DNA of 64,000 nt from Pseudovirgaria hyperparasitica (Eukaryota; Ascomycota; Dothideomycetes; Acrospermales; Acrospermaceae): positions 436,449-500,448 of the forward strand of contig NW_022985568.1 in the NCBI RefSeq assembly GCF_010093815.1, read 5' to 3'. Below, piece by piece: positions 50,692 through 62,261 of this stretch. The translations under genes were made by a program, and so were the position numbers. The notes under the pieces are model-generated. The model was not told the origin of the DNA. It was given only the letters and a program-made list of their open reading frames with translations, and searched no databases. Position 1 is the first letter of the stretch; each line of letters opens with the position of its first letter.

Positions 50692-51941
50692 TTAGGAAGG
50701 ACTCACAATGTCCTTTTGCACGTAGATACTCCCGAATGGAATGATGCGCTCCTGGCTATTCCTAACCTCCGGAAGGATCGGAGTCCCCCGTCGGATGTTA
50801 GCTATTGAACCGAACTGGGTCTTGAAATTCTGCAAGGGAACGTCCTGGGAGCTTTCTGGGTTTCGCTTGCTTCCACTGCTGCCGTAGGCGTATTGCCTGC
50901 CATAGCCGCTTCGCTTGTGCCGCCGCGAGGTAACGAGGAAACGTAGCGATGGAAGACACCCGACGATGATTGCTAGTTGTTCATGAGCTTCATTCACTAT
51001 GCGTCCTGGGAACCCGAGTCTTGACTTACCGATGTTCAACTCCCAGATGGACCAAACGCCGACCCATACAGGACTGAAATGCCCAGTCTCGGGACGAGTA
51101 TTGAGCAGTCTCAGCATGGCAAATACTACGACGAGGAAACTCAGCGAGAAGATGATCCCGAGGGCAGTCTTCTGACGCTTGTTGATCTGCAGGTTCCAAA
51201 GAAGATTCCACGGTAGCAGCATGATTGCTAGATCGGTGACGATGTCGGCGACTCCAGCGAATCGAATCGTCACGACGTGCATCGATCGGTTGTGTTCCGA
51301 GTGGCACTTCCCTATCCTTAACATCAGGACGTGCGAAGAACGATAGCAGATGAACATACCAGGCTTGAAATAGTCACCCGTCTTTCCACAAACGCCAAAA
51401 AGCAGCCCAAAGCTGACGAACAGACAACTCATTGTAAATCCAGCCACTGTCCACCAATATACCATTGATCTTCCTATAGATATATTCATGAACCGTCTTA
51501 GGAATACTAAGATACTGATCTTGACACTCCATAGACCCGTCCAAAACAACATGAATAATGCAAACTGGTAGGTTTGCCACATGGCTTGAGTCTCACTCGA
51601 CTGTTGCGGTCCAAAGCCAAACATCAGATCGATCGCCACTTGATAGATTATAGCCAGAGCCAGGAAACAAATGAAGCCGAAGACAAGAGCAAAGTCGTCC
51701 GCAAAGACGGCATGTTTGATTTTTATCCGGATCCAGATTCGCGCGACTGAAAATGTAAATGTAATGGCCACACAGCTCCAGAGCATGGCCTACGTTGTTA
51801 TCAGTTCGAACGTCAGTCTCGTAGATATCTACTAACCATGAATGCTCTTCTGGATGGAGTCCCCTCCATGGAAGGCATTTTCTGCCTCTGTGTAATGGTC
51901 ACATCGTGGTCCATCCCATCTACTCTGAAGTCCAATTTCAT
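50692..51941 (-). CDS. Pth11-like seven-transmembrane protein (fungal rhodopsin-like domain)
   Basis: Member of the large Pth11/SAT4-type integral membrane family of filamentous ascomycetes, some of which sense surfaces in pathogens. Exons 51837-51941, 51360-51789, 51030-51311 and 50692-50972 give 365 residues; an in-frame ATG at 51914 is an alternative start. Membrane segments include SCVAITFTFSVARIWI, FALVFGFICFLALAIIYQVA, FALFMLFWTGLWSVKISIL, WWTVAGFTMSCLFVSFGLLF and TALGIIFSLSFLVVVFAML. Family marks: FADDFALV (usually ADD), VKISILVFLRR, ADIVTDLAIMLLPW, IVGCLPSLRFL. The CFEM head seen in Pth11 itself is absent. A further splice at GTGAGT near 50703 cannot be ruled out and would change the last few residues. 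Confidence 0.87.
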
Positions 51942-53056
51942 TATGTGCGCATCCAGTGCACTCTACCGGCGAAAATCTTGAACGAAACCGAATGAATCAG
52001 AGGAAACCAGCACGAGCGGGGCCCTCAGGAAGATCAATTCATGCAGAGCATAGATGCCAAACCCGCATAGATTCACCATGCCTGCAAACTATATCATCAC
52101 CCATCTGGACATTGCTTCGCGGCCCTCATGGATCATGTGCAGGATATAATGCCCAGATCGCGGCCAAGTAGGACCCAAAAGGTATATAGACCAGCGTCCG
52201 ACCAGTCGCCCTGGTAGTCACTCTAGGTAGTTGATCATGACGCGGCAGTTAATCTACTTCTATTGGCCAACGACATGGGTTGCGCGTAATCCGGTCGTGC
52301 ATAATCTATACTAGACTCTGATTGCAAGGGGAGGCATAGCTCGTGCCTGTGAGAAAAGCCGGGGTCTTGTAAGCGATGTGCAGATACAACGGTGTGTACT
52401 ACGACTGGGCATGAGACCGAGTACTCTTTCAACGTCCGCGATATTATGGGCCGGTCCAGTATCTCTCGGCGATTCATGAGCTTCCGGACAAGGCTGGTGA
52501 TGGAATTCCCCGCAATATACATTGCAGCCGCATACGTCGAGTAACTGCGCGAGTTCTTCCTTCCAAATTCAGTTGTATGTATTGCAGGGGTTGAATGCTT
52601 GTCACACTCCGCACGGGTGCTTGCCTTGAAGTGTTGATGGACAATCCCACATTCTGCATTCGTCTGAGATGCCCAAAGTGCGCGATTCAACAACGATCAT
52701 TAGAATTCGATGTACCGCCAGATCCATGCCCGATCCTTTTCGCAGATCGTCTCATAGTAATGTGTCTATTATGAATATATAGCTATTAGTATAGAGGCTC
52801 CACGTGCTTTTTTATATGAGAGAGTAAGGAATAAGTCACGCGAAAGTCACGTGACCTATTATATGATAGCTTACTTAATGTACTCGACCGGAGCCACATG
52901 ATATAGAACATGATATATCATACGGTAAATCACGAGGTCCATCACGTGATATTGAGTCACGTGACTTTCTTCTGGTCAATTTCGTCGAATCACCTAATCT
53001 CAAGAGGATATCTACCTATCTATATATAACTTCAGTTCAACTCAACTATTAGCAAC
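51942..53056. promoter_or_regulatory. AT-rich intergenic region with CACGTG palindromes
   Basis: No gene I trust; the 152-codon frame at 52235-52693 (-) shows no domain. The right part is AT-rich with four CACGTG elements (listed separately) and a TATATATAA stretch near 53024. Confidence 0.5.
52801..52966. promoter_or_regulatory. Cluster of four CACGTG (E-box) palindromes
   Basis: CACGTG at 52801-52806; GTCACGTGAC at 52846-52855; ATCACGTGAT at 52941-52950; AGTCACGTGACT at 52955-52966. bHLH factors of the Cbf1/Pho4/SREBP type bind this core, and RTCACGTG is the Cbf1 consensus. Which gene they serve is unclear. Confidence 0.6.
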
Positions 53057-54075
53057 TCAATCCCACCCTAGAATTGAATTGGACTGAAGATCCAACCCTT
53101 GGCAAGAGGCCTCAGTTGAACTGGACTGAGTCAATCCCGGAGAGGCAGGATTGAAGTTGGACTGATTGATAGGAACTCTGTTCTGACTGTCCAGGCAGCC
53201 TCGCAGGGCTAGAGGATGAGCCTTAGAATCTTCAGACACTGTCTTCAAGTCTTCTATAATCAGCCATAGGTGGTGTGTACAATTATACACAGAAAAATCA
53301 GAGCTTTCAATGGTTGGCTTAACTCCGATCTCTCTGAGATACCCCTCATCCAAGGTAAGCCGCCGAAAAGCCGCGTCGAATGTCACCCGCTCTGTATCTG
53401 GCTTTTTGAAAAACACCAAAGAAGGAAAATGGTGCCATTGACGGCGTTTTACAGATCTGCGCTCTTTATTCCAAGCTTCATTACCAGAATTGTTGGCCAA
53501 CACTGGGAATATCGAGATTAGGTCGGCATATCCAAGAGTGTGTCGGCAAGGTCTCACTTACCTATGCAACAGAGCCCCGTGGCCCAGTACCGGAGTAGGT
53601 CAATGTAGTAGTGCTGTAGGAAACGATATTGTTTTCCTCCATATTCAAAGACTGCCGGCAGTTCACGCCCTTTGAGCATTGAGACCATATACTGGAAACC
53701 GTCCTTAGTAAACCTGTCTTCGCAATCTTTCCGACATGCAGGTGAGTCTCCTATCTTTCCAAGGACATAGTCAAGATGGTCGGTCAAAAACTTATCGTCC
53801 ACACAGGGATAATTCGCTATATCTATCATGATTGATTCAGGAGGTGGGAAGTCAGGCAGTGAATGTCCTTGGAACGATGGTCCGGCATAAGGATTGGGTA
53901 CAAAAGGTGAATGACCTGGGAACGGTGGTCCGGCAAAAGGGTTGGGTACAAAAGGTGAATGACCTGGGAACGGTGGTCCGGTAAAAGGATTGGGTGCAAG
54001 AGGTGAATGTGTTGACATTATGGACTTTTCGTCTTCCTGGTATCCAAGGTCGTATTCACTGGAGGGGTGTGACAT
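53057..54075 (-). CDS. Orphan protein with three 16-residue repeats
   Basis: Exons 53562-54075 and 53057-53502 (GTAAGT donor, 59-nt intron) give 319 residues. After a short acidic head come three tandem repeats of the form HSPFVPNPFAGPPFPG (residues 23-70), a Pro/Gly/Phe/Asn-rich disordered stretch. The folded middle contains DDKFLTDHLDYVLGKIGDSP, FTKDGFQYMVSMLKGREL, YFRFLQHYY-like aromatic text (KQYRFLQHYYIDLLRYW), HHFPSLVFFKKPDTERVTFD and LTLDEGYLREIGVKPTIES. I recognise no family. There is no signal peptide, so it is probably intracellular. An internal ATG at 54018 would still precede the repeats. It may be lineage-specific. Confidence 0.66.
53866..54009 (-). repeat. Three tandem 48-bp coding repeats
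   Basis: Each unit codes for 16 residues of the orphan protein. The units differ by a few bases, mostly in the last copy. Copy number could vary between strains. Confidence 0.85.
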
Positions 54076-54087
54076 TGTTCAGATTTA

Positions 54088-54816
54088 TTGGGTAGAAAGG
54101 CAAAGATTTGTCGTTCAGGGGGTTGTATCGGTAAGAAGGATCTCTGCAGAAGTGATATTACCTCCGAGAAGATATTCGGTCCTCCTTTTATATCCATTTC
54201 GACAGCACGTACGCCAGAGCAGATTCAAGAAATGTACCAAGTAATGCATTCCGACCCAGATCTGGAACTCTGTGGCAAACCAGATATTTCGCAATGTGTC
54301 CAAGTTCTGCGAGTCGATCCTTCTAGTGATTGGGATCCACAAGCGTACAGCATTCCGTTTTGTTCTCTTTGACTAAATCGTGGTCGAGGTGTCTAGGGGT
54401 TTTGGCGGTCCGGATAGGTTTGAAGAACTTTTCATTCAATACGATCCGAGTGATTACACATTTCAGCTGCCAGAATTCGAAGTATCGATTTTCCAAAGTA
54501 ATATCGTGACATAGTACTCTAGTGTAGCCGTTAGTGTATGAATAGTCAGTTCCGAACGCAAACAAGATCTAATATCAGAGCTGTGAACGAGCACAGCAGC
54601 TCCTGACGGAAGACTAAGCAATTCATACTCGATGGGAACATTCCTTACCAGAAATGGGAAGTACTGGTGTTGTTTGCAAGTGGAGAACAGGACTTCGTTG
54701 CAGGAACGAGAAAACAAACTCAAGGATCGAAGCGGTCATATCAGGATTCTACACGAGCATTCCGTGGCTTTCAAAGCTCAATGTGGAATTTTAATGCTGG
54801 ACTGCGAATCTGGTGA
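54088..54816 (+). CDS. Possible orphan gene, three exons, unknown function
   Basis: A spliced reading on the plus strand: exons 54088-54344, 54397-54505 and 54619-54816, 187 residues. Exon 1 ends in KIFGPPFISISTARTPEQIQ and SQCVQVLRVDPSSDWDPQA; exon 2 gives GFGGPDRFEELFIQYDPSDY; exon 3 gives NIPYQKWEVLVLFASGEQDF and RAFRGFQSSMWNFNAGLRIW. These stretches look strongly protein-like. The first intron (GTACAG donor, TCTAG acceptor, 52 nt) is good; the second (GTGACA donor, 113 nt) is weak. The start lies only 12 bases from the start of the minus-strand orphan gene, so the true 5' end is doubtful; it may be a 5'-truncated relic. Confidence 0.38.
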
Positions 54817-55170
54817 AACATTGGTATGAAATACCTGGACGCAACTCCGAGAGCAGGAGCAAGGGGCAAGAGCGCTCGCTTACGATGGCGCCTCATTGTG
54901 CAACCATGTACCACTATGGATTACAAGGAAAGGAAGACTACAAGGCATGAAATGCCGCAAGGGTTGTTAATAATTAGCACATGTGACTAGTTTCTGGCTT
55001 GCTTGTTTATCTCTTTGTCCTACGAAATGACTAGCGCATACCACGTTCCATGACGAAGCTACAACTTCATGTTTGTAGATGGAGAAGTGCCGCTGTGATC
55101 ATATCAGCATTAGTTCTGATTGATACAAAGTGTAACGCTTACCCACACGTTACGATATAAATGGAGTCAC
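54817..55170. other. Intergenic
   Basis: 3' flanks of the possible orphan gene and the dienelactone hydrolase. Nothing seen. Confidence 0.4.
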
Positions 55171-56026
55171 TCACACGTGGTCGTGGAACCAGTCGAGGAG
55201 GATCTTGTACCCACGCTCATACTCGGAGCGAACGCGCTCGTTGTCAAGATCACCACTGTGTCAAGTCAGTAGCCACCTTCTGGCAACCCATCTACACAAA
55301 CTCACCGAGCAGCCATGAATCCATGAACCTGATCATTGAACCACTCCACTCTCGTCTTGACCTTCAACGCCTTCTCCCATTTCTCCACATCTTCCTTGCT
55401 CTCATCCTTACTCGGCAACAGCGCTACCGGAACTGTAATCCCACTCGCATCCCCGGCGTCTACCATCGCCGGATGCACCGCCGCACCAGCCTTGAAAGGC
55501 GTGCCCTGCTGCGTGCTAAGATTCACTATCTTACCACCCCAGCAGTAGCCTAGAATGCCCCAGTCCTGGATGCCAGTGCTATTCTTCAGCTCATCCAAGA
55601 TTTTTGGGATACGGCCAACGGTTGTCGGTGGTGCAGCCGTGGTGTTGAAGAAGTCGCCGAGCTTCTTACCTTTCTCTTCGTTGTCAGGAGGGTACCAAGA
55701 AATATCTGCAGGTTTGCCCTCGAAGAAGTCAGGCATAAAGACCTGGTAATTTTGATGCGAATCACCAGTAGCAAGAATATCGGCGCCTTGAAGAGTCTGT
55801 GGGAAATATCCGAAGATATCATAGACGACAAGGATGCCCTTTTTCGCGGAAGACGGACCCGTAGTGTAGGTCTTGAGACCGTTAACAGTGGTCCAGGTAC
55901 CCTTCTCCTTGTAGCCATCTTTGACGACTGGAGGTACGGTACAGCCTGAAGCGGATCAGCTGATTGGGCATGTTCAATTGAATGGATATGCTTGGACTTA
56001 CAAGCGTGCGAAGGTGTTTGAGACAT
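55171..56026 (-). CDS. Dienelactone hydrolase family protein
   Basis: Alpha/beta hydrolase, probably cytosolic. Exons 56002-56026 (25 nt), 55306-55945 and 55171-55255 give 249 residues. The N-terminus MSQTPSHACCTVPPVVKDGY spans the first intron; related proteins share the CCT/SPP opening. The nucleophile elbow is GYCWGGK (Cys), the acidic residue lies in ALLPSKDESKED, and the His is in QVHGFMAARGD, which crosses the second intron. The ending ERVRSEYERGYKILLDWF is typical. Substrates in fungi are uncertain; some family members act in aromatic breakdown, others as general hydrolases. Confidence 0.92.
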
Positions 56027-56654
56027 GTTGACGAATCTAGCTTCAGCAATTGGGGTGAAAAACGGATTGAGTTTCAGTATCCTTGGAATTGGAGATAGAA
56101 AGGTTCATGGGCGCAGTACAGAGACATTTTTAAGTAGTCAGGCCACGGATAGCTAGGTATAGTGGGGCACTGAGGGGGATATCTTACCCTGGACGACGTC
56201 GTTGAGGTGTTTTGAGGAGTAGCGTCACATGACGTCATGATACATCATCGCAGAGCCCTCGGCTCACCGAGATGCTATAGATGGATATCTGCTCAGTAGT
56301 TCTAGAGGATCTGAATATTGATTTATCCGAGAGAGGGGTGTTACGGTTCGATTAGCCGAAACCAGAGAGCTACGGTAATGGATATTGTAATGATACTTTC
56401 TCAACTTCTTCGACTTCCTGATTTAGACCGAGATAGGTGTGATTGTGCTAGTGCACAAAAGGTTGATGTTTGCCTCAAAAACTAATGATGCGAATGCGTT
56501 GCTGATAATATTCGGAGCCTGTGCGCCATAGGGATGTTCTAACCTAGGTAGATCACCTTGTAGCCAGCCCCGAGAGAAACCGTCATATCAACATCTCCAG
56601 AAACTCCCAGCCAAATAGTCCAGGTAACCAAGTTATATGACCATGTCTATCTCT
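56027..56654. other. Intergenic
   Basis: Upstream of the hydrolase and 3' flank of the CREG-like gene. No gene seen. Confidence 0.5.
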
Positions 56655-57386
56655 TCACCAATCTCCCACAAAATTCGCCCATTTCCACTTATTCTTCTCA
56701 CCTGGCAATCTAGTTTCCCCAATCTCCTTCTCCGTTACTTGGCTCCACTCATCCAATGGAATCCACCCAATGTACGCTCTGTCTCCAAACCCGCCAATCC
56801 AATATACTTCCTTCACGACCAGCCGCACGAATTTTGACTCATGGATTCTGTTTCCCGGTAGCCACGCCGCAGCATCTGGATGTGTCTTTACAAAACATCC
56901 CTCCACGCCTAACTTGTTCATTTCGTCTTTCTCAATGTCCTCCAGATACCCGACCAGGCTAAATCGCGGCATGCTAGCCGCACTATACGGTGTGCCCGCA
57001 GGGTACGGCGGGTGCCAGCGCAAGCTCAGCGTGATATTACTCCCAGCATCAACATTCTTAAAGGAAGTAGCAATACCAATGGCGAGTATAGTAGGGTTGC
57101 CATGAGCCTCGCAGTCGGCGAAGTAGTCCATGAGGCCGACAGGGGTGCCTTGGACATCGGAAGGGCGGCGCTCGAAAGGAGCGATCGAGGACGAGGAGGG
57201 GAAGATGGTCGAGAGAGTACCGATTGTCTCGAGGCGTAGGATGCGGCGGGCCTGCACTGCGGATTCATGGATTGTTGGAATGGACCAACCTTCTTCGGAG
57301 AGGGGGTTCGTGAAGATGGTTTGCGGGCTGGGAAGGAGGGAGGCGGCGATTGGGCCGACGAGAAGGCTGAGCAGAATGAGCCGCAT
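56655..57386 (-). CDS. Secreted CREG-like / pyridoxamine-phosphate-oxidase-fold protein
   Basis: Single exon, 243 residues. A signal peptide (MRLILLSLLVGPIAASLLPS) is followed by a split-barrel flavin-binding fold of the CREG type: ESAVQARRILRLETIGTLST, DVQGTPVGLMDYFADC, NPTILAIGIATSFKNVDAGS, ITLSLRWHPPYPAG, PRFSLVGYLEDIEKDEMN, CFVKTHPDAAAWLPG and VYWIGGFGDRAYIGWIPLDEW. CREG proteins are secreted and often have lost FMN binding and catalysis; I infer the same here but cannot show it. One or two N-glycosylation sites are likely (SNITLS). Confidence 0.88.
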   Translation of the reverse strand: MRLILLSLLVGPIAASLLPSPQTIFTNPLSEEGWSIPTIHESAVQARRILRLETIGTLSTIFPSSSSIAPFERRPSDVQGTPVGLMDYFADCEAHGNPTILAIGIATSFKNVDAGSNITLSLRWHPPYPAGTPYSAASMPRFSLVGYLEDIEKDEMNKLGVEGCFVKTHPDAAAWLPGNRIHESKFVRLVVKEVYWIGGFGDRAYIGWIPLDEWSQVTEKEIGETRLPGEKNKWKWANFVGDW

Positions 57387-58625
57387 GTTGCTCTAATGGT
57401 ATTTTCTGCTCTATCAGATAACAGACGTAAGAAATAGAGATGCAGAGAGCACTTGATAATTGGTGGTGAAGTGGTCAGGTCGGAAAGAAGCCATCTATCG
57501 AGAGACGGACGCTCTCGTCTTTGTTCGCCGAGCCTGGGCAACCTCGGAGGGGCATCCTAGACAGTATATCCTTGCAAAAGAAGATCTTATCAATGGTGCA
57601 AGGTGCAGTTTCATTGCTAACACTGATGGGCATCATGGTGAAGCATCTATTAACCAGGAGCTACATTTGGTACATAAGTTACACAAGCTGCTTAAACATT
57701 CGGGCTGAGATCTTATCTTATCAATCTCCATTTCGACGTCTCCAGGGCTGAAGATGTTGTACAACGAACTATTACTCCGAGATCAAGGCCACACGATTTC
57801 GGTCTCTGTATCTTACGTCACTTTCTTCGTCTGCTGCTGCAGGCACGAACAGAATAGCGATCAAGATCAAGATCGAGTTATCTGGGGTAACCATTAGCAT
57901 CGGGGCTATGGCCTGGTGATGTCAGTTGTCTAAGACAACTGACTCGTATATAGCTCCCGTCCTTGGCATAACGGCGTTCTACCCCCCCAAAAGTGTAGGT
58001 TGTCTAGTGAGGGCTGAAGGCCCAAACTGGCGGCTGACTGACTGTGGGTGAGAGTGAGTTGGAACATCTGATGGATCTGATCGATTATCTATAGTGGTTG
58101 AGTTGGTCGGGAGAAGCAAGCCACCTACGCCACATGCTGAGCGGCTTGGCAAGAAGCCACCGCGTCCATGGATGGATCCAAGGTTTATCCTTGAGTCTCG
58201 CGCGAACCTCAATATGGGACTCGATACTCGCAACGGGCGCTACACACGATCCAGCAGACGAAGACGCAGTGATGTGCTTGTACATGCGGATCGCTGGGCT
58301 CAACGGAGTCTTACCATGCAGGAATCAACTTGTCATATGGCCATGTGCCACCGCCGCCATCTCGAGCGCGGGTTCATGCACTGCACGACGTGTGGCGTGC
58401 AGTCCGGGCATGCCCATGCCTTGTTTTCAGAGCAGTGAGGAACATCTTTTCCACACTTACCGTTCCCCGTTTGCGTTCGTCACTGTCCTCGTGCCAGTTT
58501 TTTCCTTTTGGCTGACGGATTCACAGTGGCCTGCAGCCTTGTGATTTAGAGACCTAGCCAACCCCGCGCCATACCTGCCACCAGGCATCCTTGGTTAAAC
58601 TTGGGAGTCCGTGGAACACTATGCC
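57387..58625. promoter_or_regulatory. Divergent promoter region, CREG-like gene and 964-residue protein gene
   Basis: No gene called. Two overlapping plus-strand frames at 58094-58544 precede the next gene. Both lack known domains and probably are leader or promoter sequence. Confidence 0.45.
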
Positions 58626-61600
58626 ATGATGCCGTTCTGGACCAGAAAGAATAAGCCGAACCCAGTGGTTGATCGTCGTGGTGTGGCGCAACAGATCGAG
58701 AGATCCAGATCCGGCTTACGGAAGAGAATCGGGATTCTGCTGAAGGGCAAGCGACACTCAGACATGGCAATTACTTCTCATAAGAATGTCTCGGTAAGTC
58801 CTGACTTTTTGGATTCCTTCGTCTGCAGCAGCTACGTGCATGCACCAGTGCCAGCCTTGGAGCCAGAAAGCCAGCCTCAGCTTGGCTGTCGCCGCCGTCC
58901 ATGAATCTCTACTTACCTCTCTCCTGTGTACAGGACTCTCACATTGCTGACACCAAACTGTCGAAGTTACCTTCGATCAGTTCTCACTCCCTTCGTCCTA
59001 CTCCACACGGATGTAGCTCGATTTATAGTCCAAATAGCGGACAAATCTCGAGCAATGAGACCAGTTCACCGCCCAAGCCTGACGAAGCGAAGATTGAACG
59101 TGTGAAAATGCTCGGACAGGAGGATTTCCATACCTTATACTCAGGTGCACCACACTTCACAGTTGGTAGATGGTACACCAGGCCACTGCCTCAAGTCACC
59201 TTCCCATGGAACAAAGGGGTTCAGGTGCAGGACCTCCGAGACTGTACTCCACCAGCGCATGCTGCATTCTCACTCGCGACATCACGTCGACATACACACA
59301 AGATGGATACCGAAGATGAGGAAGACAAGGTACATATTGGGTACGAGATCAGCATCGAGGAGGTACCCAGCATGCTCAGTGTCACTGGTCTTGAACCTGG
59401 CACCATTGGCTACGAACATTTTCTGGAAATTCCTATATCGGACAACTATGTCGATATTGATGAGTACAAGGCTTCTGGTGGTCTGTCTGAAGCAAAAAGA
59501 AATATTGAGCTACTGCTACACAACCCTGAACGCCTCGGGATCCGGAGTATGCAATCTCAGGACATCAACGAGCGACTCATCGAACTAAGTGAAATGTATC
59601 AAACATTAAAGGCTAAAGGGGGAAATGCAACTATTCTCGACGAGCAAACTCCAGCCACTCTGTACACTGTCCTGTTTGGAAAGTTTTTGACTCCGCCGCG
59701 ATACGACCCAAACACAAGAGATCCAACAGGCTTAAAAGTCCAAATCGAAACGTTGATTAAGGTTCTGAAACTTAAAGGAGTGTGGTTCGACTTTAGTCTA
59801 GTAGAATGGCGTATCAAGCTTGGGCAATTGATTTGGGCTAGTGGTAATGCTCAAGGTTCAACAGAAGATGTCAACTCCACAGACAAAGCGCATGAATGGA
59901 CGGATAGAGACACTTTCGTTCTTCAGCTATCGCTGGCGTGTGAGCTCCTACTTCGGCTTGATGCCGTCAGTGCTATGAGTTCGCCGGAGGTCGTGCAGAA
60001 GATGGCGCTTACACAGGCAGAAGTCGAAAGTTTCACAAAGATCAAGACTCGCAAAACAGACTGGGATCTCCTCCTAGCGAGAAGGTTCCTAGACGATATC
60101 CATGTGATGCTAGAAATGCCGCAACTACCAGTATCACCCAAAAAGCGCGGCTTCTTCTCCGCAATTTCTTCTGAACCCGAATCGCCTCAAGCAGAACAAA
60201 GGCCAATACTTGTGTTTGCCCCAAGGCATCCGTCAAGGCAATTTTCGGGCCTCTTGTTCTTTGCGAATCAATTGCTTTGGCCGAATATGGACCATATCTC
60301 GTCGGATTTATCTCGTAAACTTGGTTTGCCTAAGCAAGACGAGCACGCAAAAGTGGGTGACCCGCGTAAGGCGGTTAATCCAGTAATAGCAACCTTAGGA
60401 ACATCTTCATCGAGCATATACAGTACTCCCGTCGCTACTCCGCGAGCTCTGTTGAACAATCGCAATAGCTATTTCAACATCGCACCCGTCCGTCCTTCCC
60501 TTAGCCGAGGAAATTCAGCATTGTCCATCCAATTGAGACCATCGAACCAAACAGACGAGGCTCTAGGCAACCCAATCGATATTGGTGGTTGGCTGTCTCG
60601 CGCTTACCTGACGGGCTTCGTTCTTCCTGGAGAAGCTTTGCCACACTTGCTGATTAGCACTCTACTAGAGAATGACTCATCTGCCATTACAGCTCTTGGC
60701 GATGCTGCTAACCTGTATGGCGCCTTCATATACGCCGGCAGTAGTTGGTGGAGTAAGAGCTGCGTAGCTGGCCGCGTCCTTGCGGCAGCCGAAGGGTCCA
60801 AGGAATGTATGGGTTGGATCAGAGCATTGATCGTCCCTGAGGGTTTCGAAGATCGCTGGCTTGATATCACCTTCAAAGACGTTGATGTGCCAGATCGCCT
60901 TGGAGATGCCGTACAGAAAAGCGGGGGATTCATCAAGAATGGAGATATCAAGGACGCTCATTCGGACGACTTCACACTACCTTTAGACGATGATGCAAAT
61001 TCGGCATATCGTGGGGCCATCAAGTTCCTTGAACTGAGACTAGAGACCGCGACGGAGATGCAAAATTCACTTCACGCATCCTCAAATCCACAACATCCTG
61101 CTGTACCCTCCGCTGATCATTATGAAGCCAAAGAGTATGGCGTTTCTCTTCGATTTTCCTTTACACCGGCAGAGGTTTACGACACAGCATCTGTCAGTAC
61201 TCCTGATTCAGACATCAATCACGATCTCGACGACCGTGATGCCTCACCACCAATCCCGCACACCATGGAATTCACCGTATACATCACGTTCGATGTTCAC
61301 TTTATCTCAGCCTTTCCTTGCATACCGCCTTCCGCTTCGAAGATTTCTGTACTCTTACCAAATTCTACGCCTCCGCCCTCCAAAATTAAAGGACAAATAC
61401 ACGCGCATCCTCTACACTCCAGCCACTCTTTCCAGATTGTTCCCGCCTCGGCTCTATACCACAATAACCCTGTCCCGAAAGACGATATTCTCGTGGTCCA
61501 ATGTCAGAGCTCAGACGAGCAAGTTTTATCAAGAGCGTGGTGTGCCCAGACTGGACATCACGCCTTGATCTCTAGGCAGGGTCGTACTTGTCTAAGCTGT

Positions 61601-61660
61601 GCAATCAGAGAAGCTGGAGCGTTGGGTGTGAAGGTTGTTATTAGGATGATCAAAGCATGA
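58626..61660 (+). CDS. Large conserved fungal protein of unknown function (964 residues)
   Basis: Exons 58626-58793 and 58934-61660, with a 140-nt intron, longer than most here. An adjacent ATG at 58629 may be the true start. The basic N-terminus (FWTRKNKPNPVVDRR, SGLRKRIGILLKGKR) could bind membrane or nucleic acid. After a Ser/Pro stretch, a long folded region starts at DFHTLYSGAPHFTVGRWYTR and includes VDIDEYKASGGLSEAKRNIE, TLYTVLFGKFLTPPRYDP, VWFDFSLVEWRIKLGQLIWA and DWDLLLARRFLDDIHVML. The later part has WLSRAYLTGFVLPGEALPHL, GAFIYAGSSWWSKSCVAGRV and KECMGWIRALIVPEGFEDRW. The layout resembles an uncharacterised ascomycete family. No catalytic motif or membrane segment is obvious. Confidence 0.8.
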
Positions 61661-62261
61661 TGAAAACACAACCTACGACGCGCCGAATTGCAAGGACCAA
61701 AAATTTGTAACGAAATTATGACTTACCTTATGTGCAACACGGATACGACTTTTATGATATCGATGACTCCCCAGCGAGGTATATGGCTATTGCATGGTTC
61801 ACTTGGCTTAGAATGTTACTCCATGAGATACCCAGATACAGGATACGGTGTGCCCCGTGCTAGGCGCACGGTGGCCAGGCTCGGGCGTTTGGTTATTTTG
61901 GTTTTGATGGGATTTTGAGTCATGACAACTCATTCAGCGTTACTGTACTGTATTGAAAATCTGGTGTATATTATCATTTAATAGTTGCGGAAAAGCACCC
62001 CTCGCCGTTGTTGAGATACATTAGTCTGGTACGTCAACCGTGACCGCTGACAGACTATCGAAACGAGAGCTCCTAATAATGATACAGTACAGTGTGATAC
62101 ACTCGCAAGGCATTGCCTGAAGCTATATACTAGATGATAACAGTGAGTTGCATACAGTACCAATGATTATTTTAATACATGGCTGAGAAAGTGACGGAAC
62201 GTCTCTCGGACGTATATGATGTTCTTCTAAGCCCGAACATTCGAGTTTCAAGCGTCAGCTT
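61661..62261. other. Intergenic between convergent genes
   Basis: 3' flanks of the 964-residue protein gene and the DNA glycosylase. No gene seen. Confidence 0.5.

Noticed and set aside
58094-58544. Two overlapping plus-strand frames of 114 and 148 codons upstream of the 964-residue gene
   Set aside because: Neither has protein-like conservation cues; more likely promoter or leader sequence.
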